The notes under the pieces were generated by a model that made no database searches, was not told where the DNA came from, and worked only from the letters and a program-made list of their open reading frames with translations. From Muricomes sp. (GTDB lineage Bacteria; Bacillota; Clostridia; Lachnospirales; Lachnospiraceae): 7,464 nucleotides of DNA. The translations under genes were made by a program, and so were the position numbers. Shown one piece after another: positions 1 to 5,702 of this stretch (position 1 is its first letter; each line of letters opens with the position of its first letter). The stretch spans positions 1 to 7,464 of the forward strand of contig JAHHTM010000054.1 of the NCBI GenBank assembly GCA_020024675.1, written 5' to 3'.

Positions 1-183
1 AAAAACGCCTAAAACAATCAAACCTTTCAAAAGCATCCATGCTTTTGTATTTTTGATCCAAAGCATAATTTCGTATACAATTAATGCAACAATCAGAATC
101 TCTATAATATCAGTAAAATGAATCGTCGGGATGTATTTATCTGTAATATAATCTGCAAAAAACATTTGCATCCACTGCTTCAT
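1..183 (-). CDS. cdaA: Diadenylate cyclase CdaA, N-terminal fragment (3' end outside window)
   Basis: The enzyme condenses two ATP into cyclic di-AMP, a second messenger controlling potassium and osmolyte uptake and cell-wall homeostasis in Firmicutes; it sits in the membrane. Only the first 61 codons are visible, read by hand from the ATG at 183. After a short polar start (MKQWMQMFFADYITDKYIPT) comes a hydrophobic helix at about residues 25-42 (DIIEILIVALIVYEIMLWI), then a Lys/Thr turn (KNTKAW) and a second hydrophobic stretch (LLKGLIVLGVF) running off the edge. The order DII-(D/E)ILIVA-x-(I/V)Y, charged turn, LLKG is the typical start of the CdaA membrane domain. The catalytic DAC domain (DGA and RHR motifs) would lie beyond the window, so identification rests on the first membrane segments. 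AGGAGG stands 7 bases before the ATG. The preceding membrane-protein gene ends 24 bases upstream, so the two are probably co-transcribed. In many Firmicutes cdaR and glmM follow; that cannot be seen here. Confidence 0.85.
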   Translation of the reverse strand, partial: MKQWMQMFFADYITDKYIPTIHFTDIIEILIVALIVYEIMLWIKNTKAWMLLKGLIVLGVF

Positions 184-190
184 TTTGCCA

Positions 191-196
191 CCTCCT
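191..196 (-). promoter_or_regulatory. Ribosome binding site of cdaA
   Basis: A perfect AGGAGG lies 7 bases before the ATG at 183. It fixes the start of the partial gene at the left edge, which is otherwise too short to be recognised as an open reading frame. Confidence 0.85.
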
Positions 197-207
197 GTCA
201 ATATCTT

Positions 208-1275
208 TTATAAATTTATCGATGTCTCCTCTGATTTCTTTTCATCATCCAATATTTTTCTAACTTCATCTGTTCCAATAACTGTAGTAGCCTTGCTTTG
301 AAACTGGTCTTCTTGCTCTGTTTCATTTTGATTCTCTTCAGACTGCTCTTTTCTCTCATTAATATGCTTTACACTTACTTCAGGAGCAGCAACGCCTAAT
401 TTAGGTACTGCCTTTACATAATAATAATACTCGTCATCTTCAAACTGAAGTCTTTCTGTCTGTGCATAATCCACTGAAAAAAACAAAATTTCAAGTATTA
501 ACCCAACAATAATAGCGATGCCTCCACTGATTACCATTGAAATATATGATATTTGCGTATTGAAACTAATGTTTCCTGCTGTCACAATTACAATTGCTGT
601 TGCTGCTCCAAAAGCTGATGCAAGCTTCCATGAATGTGCAACTGAGCTTCTATGTACTGCGTAAACAACTAAAAGGCTAATTCCCATAGCTATAACCATA
701 ATCCACATTTCTTTATTCACCATGATCTGATGTAAATAAATCATGATATTTTCCGAAAATCCCTGAGTCTCAGAGCCTTTGTATACAGATGCATTCATTT
801 TAATAAAATTAAGCATATAAAATACAATCGTTCCAGAAACCGCTGGCATAACTCCAGCTGGATGACCTAAAAGTCCAAAGGCAACCGGAATAACCAATGG
901 TACCTTCAAAGCAAATGCAATTGGTGTAAGTAAAATAAGCCAACTCATTTTAGGTGTGAAACGAAAGTAAAAAATGTACATAATCAAAAATATGACGAAA
1001 ACAACAGCTGACAATGGTGCTGACAAGGCATATAAATGCATAAGCACAAGTATGGATGCACATATCACCATAATTGTTAATGGTAAAAATGTACATACTG
1101 CTGCCAATATAACTGTATATACCATCGTCGCATATTGTTTCATAAATCCCAAATTTGAATTAATAAGTCCAAATACAAGCAGTCCCAGAACAAACTGCAT
1201 GGCCCAAATAATATTCTTTGAATGTTTTGCATATATACTTTGAATTTGTTCTTTCCAAACAAGTAACGTGCTCAT
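208..1275 (-). CDS. Uncharacterised multi-pass membrane protein with acidic cytoplasmic tail, upstream of cdaA
   Basis: I do not recognise a family with a named function. The 355-residue protein has a short basic N-terminus, then about eight hydrophobic segments (roughly residues 22-40, 49-67, 69-83, 87-104, 110-133, 138-157, 190-206, 218-236 and 244-267; some neighbours may be one helix). A Gly/Pro-rich loop, FGLLGHPAGVMPAVSG, at about 133-148 looks like a conserved functional loop. From about residue 268 the protein is hydrophilic: FEDDEYYYYVKAVPKLG at 278-294, then a Glu/Gln/Asn/Lys-rich tail of low complexity to the end. No ABC, MFS or sensor-kinase motif was found. The ATG is 3 bases after the stop of the preceding 131-residue membrane-protein gene, and an AAGGAG lies inside that gene 12 bases before the ATG, so translation is probably coupled. 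cdaA follows after 24 bases. The shared operon suggests, but does not prove, a role near c-di-AMP synthesis or the cell envelope. Confidence 0.85.
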   Translation of the reverse strand: MSTLLVWKEQIQSIYAKHSKNIIWAMQFVLGLLVFGLINSNLGFMKQYATMVYTVILAAVCTFLPLTIMVICASILVLMHLYALSAPLSAVVFVIFLIMYIFYFRFTPKMSWLILLTPIAFALKVPLVIPVAFGLLGHPAGVMPAVSGTIVFYMLNFIKMNASVYKGSETQGFSENIMIYLHQIMVNKEMWIMVIAMGISLLVVYAVHRSSVAHSWKLASAFGAATAIVIVTAGNISFNTQISYISMVISGGIAIIVGLILEILFFSVDYAQTERLQFEDDEYYYYVKAVPKLGVAAPEVSVKHINERKEQSEENQNETEQEDQFQSKATTVIGTDEVRKILDDEKKSEETSINL

Positions 1276-1278
1276 ATT

Positions 1279-1674
1279 CTATCTCTTCTCCTTCATATAG
1301 CTTTTTCCTAAATGAGACAATTCTTTATAATATTTTTTGACACGTCGATGAGCCTTGTCATACTTATTCTCATAAAATCCTTTTGTATAAACACAATAAG
1401 AAACAAGAATAAAAATATAAATAACCACTATTGCCATAGCTATGGCCGTTAACTTTCTTATATTCAAACTATCAAATATTGTGTTTGACATAGAAAAAAG
1501 TACAATTCCCACTACAAGAGCATACCCGATCGTAATCCATATTGCTGTAATCCAAGTATTAAAACTTGCATAATCTTTTTTGCGATAACTTACAATTTTC
1601 AAATCTTCTTCTGCTTTTGTATCTTCATACTTAGCCATTTTTGTCATCAATCTGATTCGGTCTTTATCCAACAT
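1279..1674 (-). CDS. Uncharacterised small protein with two membrane segments
   Basis: Function not recognised. From the chosen ATG at 1674 the protein has 131 residues: a charged, probably cytoplasmic N-terminal helix (about 1-38, rich in Lys/Glu/Asp), a hydrophobic segment at about 40-61, a short linker (SNTIFDSLNIRKL), a second hydrophobic segment at about 74-96, and a strongly basic, Tyr/Lys/Arg-rich C-terminus (about 97-131). Charge distribution predicts both ends inside the cell. The frame is open upstream to a GTG at 1719, but that GTG has no Shine-Dalgarno and lies at the predicted transcription start, whereas GAGGTG stands 6 bases before the ATG at 1674. The gene is followed after 3 bases by the 355-residue membrane-protein gene and then cdaA, with which it probably forms an operon. 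It could be a small partner subunit of that larger membrane protein; this is an inference from position only. Confidence 0.8.
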   Translation of the reverse strand: MLDKDRIRLMTKMAKYEDTKAEEDLKIVSYRKKDYASFNTWITAIWITIGYALVVGIVLFSMSNTIFDSLNIRKLTAIAMAIVVIYIFILVSYCVYTKGFYENKYDKAHRRVKKYYKELSHLGKSYMKEKR

Positions 1675-1680
1675 ACCTTT

Positions 1681-1686
1681 CACCTC
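1681..1686 (-). promoter_or_regulatory. Ribosome binding site deciding the start of the 131-residue membrane protein
   Basis: GAGGTG lies 6 bases upstream of the ATG at 1674. The longer frame starting at GTG 1719 has only an AT-rich leader without a purine-rich site, so this site supports the shorter protein. Confidence 0.7.
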
Positions 1687-1726
1687 AGAATCTTTTATCA
1701 AAAATATATCTCTAAACACTTGCTTT

Positions 1727-1756
1727 AGTATAACATATATTCATCTTTCTTGTCCA
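1727..1756 (-). promoter_or_regulatory. Candidate sigma-A promoter for the membrane-protein/cdaA operon
   Basis: Reading the minus strand, TGGACA (1756-1751; one mismatch to TTGACA) is followed after 18 bases by TATACT (1732-1727; one mismatch to TATAAT). A TG one base before the -10 makes it an extended -10 box (TGTTATACT). The -35 lies inside the last codons of comF. Transcription would begin near 1720, leaving about 45 bases of leader before the ATG at 1674. The match was found by eye in AT-rich DNA, so chance remains possible. Confidence 0.5.
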
Positions 1757-2427
1757 ATGCTTATAGTCAAAAAGTACACTTCATGTGCACCATTTTCTTT
1801 TAAAATTTGTGCAATTCTATGAATTGTACTTCCTGTAGTATAAATATCATCCACTATTAAAATGATACCACATGGGTTGTAGTCTGGAGAAATTTCAAAC
1901 GCATTTTTCAAATTTTCTGCTCGTTGAACACTTGTAAGCTTCTTTTGTGGTGTTGTATTTCGTATGCGTAAAACTGCTTTTTTATTTACTGGTATGTCAA
2001 CCCATTTTCCAAGTTCATCTGCAAGAATTTCCGACTGATTATATCCTCTCTTTTTTCTTCTCTTTCTATGTATAGGAACCGGTATGATCTCTTGTACTCC
2101 CCATTGCTTTATTTGAACGCTATATTTTTTTGCCATTTCTTTCGCAAAAATCCGACCATAATTTCTTTTGTTTTTATATTTAAATCGGTAGATTGCTTTC
2201 GAAACAGAATCTTTATGAACCCATATGCTCTTTCCCTGATCAAATGCAAGATTATGTTTTGTACAATCTTCACAATACTCTATTTCTTCTTTTTCAATTG
2301 GTTTTCCACACTTCATACAGCATGGTTCTTCCACATATATAATTGTTTTCCTGCATTTTTCACAAATTCCATCTGGCTCAATTTTACCGCAAAAAGGGCA
2401 AACTTGTGGATATAGTAAATTTAAAAT
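1741..2427 (-). CDS. comF: ComF family phosphoribosyltransferase-fold protein, start codon uncertain
   Basis: ComF proteins are cytoplasmic, needed for DNA uptake in naturally competent bacteria, and thought to help bring single-stranded DNA inward. The phosphoribosyltransferase core is clear: IPVPIHRKRRKKRGYNQS (about residues 115-132), the ComF hallmark, and VDDIYTTGST (about 192-201), the PRPP-binding loop. The N-terminus carries Cys pairs CPFC, CEKC, CCMKC and CEDC, typical of the zinc-binding part of the family. The first two pairs lie upstream of the only canonical start, a GTG at 2334 (197 residues). The frame is open upstream to a TGA at 2505 without any ATG, GTG or TTG. The coordinates given assume an ATT start at 2427, yielding 228 residues beginning LNLLYPQVCPFCG after the initiator, the usual ComF beginning and length. 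That ATT overlaps the recD2 stop, and a weak GGAG lies 11 bases before it. Either initiation is non-canonical or coupled, or the start was lost by mutation and only the shorter GTG form is made. Confidence 0.85.
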   Translation of the reverse strand: MLNLLYPQVCPFCGKIEPDGICEKCRKTIIYVEEPCCMKCGKPIEKEEIEYCEDCTKHNLAFDQGKSIWVHKDSVSKAIYRFKYKNKRNYGRIFAKEMAKKYSVQIKQWGVQEIIPVPIHRKRRKKRGYNQSEILADELGKWVDIPVNKKAVLRIRNTTPQKKLTSVQRAENLKNAFEISPDYNPCGIILIVDDIYTTGSTIHRIAQILKENGAHEVYFLTISIGQER

Positions 2428-4631
2428 TCTTGTATGCGCTCCGCTAAACTTGTATAACGATTTTGTTCGTTTTTGTTTTGTATCATTTCCTGAAATGTAG
2501 TTTCACTCCCTATAATTGTGAGGCATTTTTTCGCCCTGGTAACTGCTGTGTATAAAAGATTTCTGTTATACAGCATTTTAGGTCCTGGTAAAAGAGGAAT
2601 TAATACTGCCGGATACTCACTCCCCTGAGATTTATGAACCGTAATTGCATAAGCAAGCTCAAGTTCATCTAAAAGATCGTGTGTATATTTCACTTTGCGT
2701 CCTTCATCAAATTCCACCTCTACTGTATCGTCATATGTATTAATTTCTGTTATGATCCCGGTATCTCCATTAAAGATTCCTTTACCTGAGTCCACTGTCA
2801 GACCAAATTTTGTACATACTTCCCATTCTAACTGGTAATTGTTTTTGATCTGCATGACTTTATCACCTGTTCGGAACTTTTTATCTCCAATCTCTCTCTC
2901 TGATTTATTTTTAGAAGGAGGATTTAAATACTGTTGTAAAATTGTATTTAATCTTTCCACTCCTAACAGTCCTTTTCTCGTCGGTGTCATCACCTGTATA
3001 TCCATAGGAGATGCATTTACATACTTTGGGAGATTTTTCTGAATTAACATAATCATGACGCCAATGATCACATTTGCATCATCTCGTTTTAAAAAGAAGA
3101 AATCTTTGCTTTTATTATTCAGCACAACCGGCTGACCAGCATTTATTTTATGTGCGTTGACAACGATATCACTCTCTCCAGCCTGTCTAAAAATCTTAGT
3201 TAATGTTACAACCGGAAATTTTTTTGAGGCAATAACATCTTTTAACACACTTCCAGGCCCTACAGACGGAAGCTGATTCACATCTCCAACTAGAATCAAT
3301 CTTGTTCCTTCTACTACAGCTGACAACAAAGAATGCATAAGAGATACATCAGCCATCGACATCTCATCGATAATAATCACATCTGTTTCCAATGGATTTT
3401 GCCGATTTCTTAGAAATCCATTTACATTGCCTTCCTCTTCTGGATTTCCGCTCACTTCTAAAAGTCTGTGAATTGTCTGTGCTTCATATCCCGTTGCTTC
3501 TGACATTCTTTTGGCTGCTCTTCCTGTAGGTGCAGCCAAAAGAACACTCATTCCTTCACTCTCGAAAAACTGAATCATAGTATTGATCGTAGTTGTCTTG
3601 CCGGTTCCCGGTCCACCTGTCAAGACAAGAAGTCCATGCTTTATTGATTCTATGACAGCTCTATGCTGCATTGGATCAAGACTGATTTTTTCTTTCTTTT
3701 CTACCTTTTTTAATCTCTTTTCCATAAGATCTTCTGGCATTTCACAGTCAATATTAAGGTCATGAAGCATACGTGCTATATTTAATTCCATATAATAAAA
3801 ATGTGCCAGATATATTCTCTTTTCGTCATCTTTTTCTTTACAGATCACTTTATGTTCCATGCTAAGATCCATAATGTATTTATCTATATTTTCAACTTCT
3901 ACACCCAAAAGTGAAGACGCTCTTCGCACCAGAACTTCTTGTGGAAGATAAATATGTCCTTCAGCCAAAGATTGCGACAATGTGTAGAATATGCCACTTT
4001 TAATTCTGAAATCTGAATCTGAATGAATCCCTATGCGCGTCGCAATCTCATCTGCCGTCTTAAAACCGACACCATCAATATTATCTGCAAGCTGATATGG
4101 ATTCTCTTCCAGTACTCTATAAAGTTTAGATCCATAGTATTTATATATTTTTACAGCAAGTGAAGTAGTAATTCCATAATTTTGTAGATAAATCATAGCT
4201 TTTCGCATATCTTTCTTATTTTCAACCTGCTCTGCTATTTCACACGCCTTTCGATCACTTATTCCTTTTACTTCAGCTAATCTTTCCGGCTCTTCTTCTA
4301 TAATTCGAAACGTGTCTTCTCCAAATTTTCTTACAATTCTGCCTGCCAGAGCTGCTCCAACCCCTTTTATAGCCCCCGATCCAAGATAGCGTTCAATAGA
4401 AATTGTATCTTCAGGTGTTTTTTCTTTGTGTGAGTATATTTTGAGCTGACTTCCATAAACATTGTGATTTACATACTCACCTTCTACCTCCATAAATTCC
4501 CCTTCGCTTATATAATGAAAAGTACCTACGCAGGTTATTTCACCGTCATCACATTCCATATTAAATACTGTGTATCCATTTTCTTCATTTCTAAATACGA
4601 TATGTTCCACATATCCTGTGATTTTTTCCAA
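2421..4631 (-). CDS. recD2: RecD2 family SF1B DNA helicase
   Basis: RecD2 is a 5'-to-3' DNA helicase of superfamily 1B acting in DNA repair and replication-fork maintenance, found in bacteria where RecD is not part of RecBCD. Numbering is from the TTG at 4631 (736 residues). The N-terminal domain begins EKITGYVEHIVFRNEENGYTV, an OB-like region, followed by helix-hairpin-helix repeats (GAIKGVGAALAGRIV at about 86-100; LAEVKGISDRKA at about 118; IDGVGFKTADEIA near 185). The motor has Walker A GGPGTGKTT (339-347), motif II IIIDEMS (419-425), motif III GDVNQLPSVGPGS (449-461), FRQA (481-484), the SF1 motif VHKSQGSEYPAV (665-676) and YTAVTRAKK (694-702). All key residues are present and the length is typical. 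A longer reading from ATG 4649 adds six residues, but it lacks a Shine-Dalgarno, while AGGAGG sits just before the TTG and yields the usual family start. It follows mreB by 31 bases and its last codons overlap the probable start of comF. Confidence 0.95.
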   Translation of the reverse strand: MEKITGYVEHIVFRNEENGYTVFNMECDDGEITCVGTFHYISEGEFMEVEGEYVNHNVYGSQLKIYSHKEKTPEDTISIERYLGSGAIKGVGAALAGRIVRKFGEDTFRIIEEEPERLAEVKGISDRKACEIAEQVENKKDMRKAMIYLQNYGITTSLAVKIYKYYGSKLYRVLEENPYQLADNIDGVGFKTADEIATRIGIHSDSDFRIKSGIFYTLSQSLAEGHIYLPQEVLVRRASSLLGVEVENIDKYIMDLSMEHKVICKEKDDEKRIYLAHFYYMELNIARMLHDLNIDCEMPEDLMEKRLKKVEKKEKISLDPMQHRAVIESIKHGLLVLTGGPGTGKTTTINTMIQFFESEGMSVLLAAPTGRAAKRMSEATGYEAQTIHRLLEVSGNPEEEGNVNGFLRNRQNPLETDVIIIDEMSMADVSLMHSLLSAVVEGTRLILVGDVNQLPSVGPGSVLKDVIASKKFPVVTLTKIFRQAGESDIVVNAHKINAGQPVVLNNKSKDFFFLKRDDANVIIGVMIMLIQKNLPKYVNASPMDIQVMTPTRKGLLGVERLNTILQQYLNPPSKNKSEREIGDKKFRTGDKVMQIKNNYQLEWEVCTKFGLTVDSGKGIFNGDTGIITEINTYDDTVEVEFDEGRKVKYTHDLLDELELAYAITVHKSQGSEYPAVLIPLLPGPKMLYNRNLLYTAVTRAKKCLTIIGSETTFQEMIQNKNEQNRYTSLAERIQEF

Positions 4632-4636
4632 AGTTT

Positions 4637-4642
4637 CCTCCT
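4637..4642 (-). promoter_or_regulatory. Ribosome binding site deciding the recD2 start
   Basis: A perfect AGGAGG lies 5 bases upstream of the TTG at 4631. It falls within codons 3 to 5 of the alternative ATG reading from 4649, which has no ribosome binding site of its own. The site therefore favours TTG initiation, though a weakly used ATG start cannot be excluded. Confidence 0.65.
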
Positions 4643-4662
4643 GTGTCATTCAAACACATTTT

Positions 4663-5652
4663 TTAATATTCCGAATGACCACTCATAAATTCTACAAACT
4701 GCCCTGTTCCAATGGCCACAACTTTCATTGGTTCTTCCGCTGTCATTGTATGAATTCCTGTTTTTTCTTGAATAAGCTGTTCCACACCACGTAACATAGA
4801 ACCTCCACCTGTAAGAATAATTCCACGGTCTAAAATATCTGCAGATAATTCAGGTGGCGTTTGTTCCAAAACAGAAATCACCGCTTCTACAATCTGACTC
4901 ATTGCTTCCTGAAGTGCTTCTTCTGTTTCAGATGATGTAACAATTACGGTTTTGGGAAGTCCTGTAATAAGATTTCTACCTTTTACTTCCATTTCCATTT
5001 CTTCATCCAGATGATATGTTGTACCAATCTTGATTTTTATATCCTCTGCTGTTCTATCGCCAATCAGTAGATTGTGTTTTTTTCTCATGTAGCGGACGAT
5101 TGCTTCATCAAAATCATCCCCGGCAACTTTAATCGAGGCATGAACAACCGTGCCTCCAAGAGAAATAACCGCGATATCAGAAGTACCACCTCCAATATCT
5201 ACAATCATATTTCCATAAGGTCTTGAAATATCTATTCCTGCACCAATTGCCGCTGCTACCGGTTCTTCAATCAGATGTATTTCTCGGCCTCCTGCTGCGT
5301 ATGCTGCTTCTTCTACCGCTTTTTTTTCAACTTCTGTAACACCACTTGGAACACAGATACTAATTCTTGGCTTTTGAAACATTCTTTTTCCCATGGCCTT
5401 CTGTACAAAATATTTTATCATTTTTTCTGTAACTGTGTAATCCGATATTACTCCTTTGCGTAGTGGACGCACAGCAACAATATTTCCCGGTGTCCTTCCT
5501 AGCATTTGACACGCTTCCTCTCCTATAGCCTTAATAACATTTGTATTTCGGTCATAAGCTACAACTGAAGGTTCTTTTAAAACAACCCCTTTTCCTTCTA
5601 CATAAACAAGCACACTGGCAGTCCCTAAATCTATACCGATATCCAAAGACAT
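4663..5652 (-). CDS. mreB: MreB/Mbl family cell-shape actin homologue
   Basis: MreB polymerises into membrane-associated filaments that guide side-wall peptidoglycan synthesis and set rod shape. The 329-residue protein has the full actin-fold set: phosphate-1 loop DIGIDLGTASVLVYV (4-18), the RPLRKGVISDY segment (62-72), the catalytic-glutamate region IEEPVAAAIG (128-137), phosphate-2 loop VDIGGGTSDIAV (151-162) and the adenosine motif ILTGGGSMLRGV (279-290). The length fits MreB, Mbl and MreBH, which I cannot separate with certainty. It starts at an ATG preceded by AAGGGAG at 8 bases. mreC and mreD do not follow; the next gene is recD2, so this is a solo copy and the genome may carry another mreB in an mreBCD cluster. 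uvrA ends 50 bases upstream with no visible terminator between, so read-through is likely. Confidence 0.95.
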   Translation of the reverse strand: MSLDIGIDLGTASVLVYVEGKGVVLKEPSVVAYDRNTNVIKAIGEEACQMLGRTPGNIVAVRPLRKGVISDYTVTEKMIKYFVQKAMGKRMFQKPRISICVPSGVTEVEKKAVEEAAYAAGGREIHLIEEPVAAAIGAGIDISRPYGNMIVDIGGGTSDIAVISLGGTVVHASIKVAGDDFDEAIVRYMRKKHNLLIGDRTAEDIKIKIGTTYHLDEEMEMEVKGRNLITGLPKTVIVTSSETEEALQEAMSQIVEAVISVLEQTPPELSADILDRGIILTGGGSMLRGVEQLIQEKTGIHTMTAEEPMKVVAIGTGQFVEFMSGHSEY

Positions 5653-5702
5653 GTTTGAATCTCCCTTCTTAACCCCTTACATTATTATATATTTTACTCT
5701 TA

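Noticed and set aside
974..1243. Plus-strand open frame of 89 residues inside the 355-residue membrane-protein gene
   Set aside because: It lies wholly opposite a clear membrane-protein gene, has no recognisable domain, and fits a chance antisense frame.
1675..1719. Fifteen-residue N-terminal extension of the 131-residue membrane protein from a GTG at 1719
   Set aside because: No Shine-Dalgarno precedes the GTG, it lies at the predicted transcription start, and a good GAGGTG site serves the ATG at 1674.
2068..2415. Plus-strand open frame of 115 residues opposite comF
   Set aside because: Phe/Ile/Leu-rich translation is what the complement of a Lys/Glu-rich gene yields; comF on the other strand has strong family motifs.
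5653..5702. TATAAT in the uvrA-mreB gap as an mreB promoter
   Set aside because: The hexamer is perfect but the gap is very AT-rich and no acceptable -35 box lies 16-19 bases upstream; the best is a poor match at about 20 bases.
5653..5702. Intrinsic terminator after uvrA
   Set aside because: No GC-rich inverted repeat followed by a T run is visible; the AAGGGG and AAGGGAG stretches are direct-like, not complementary.
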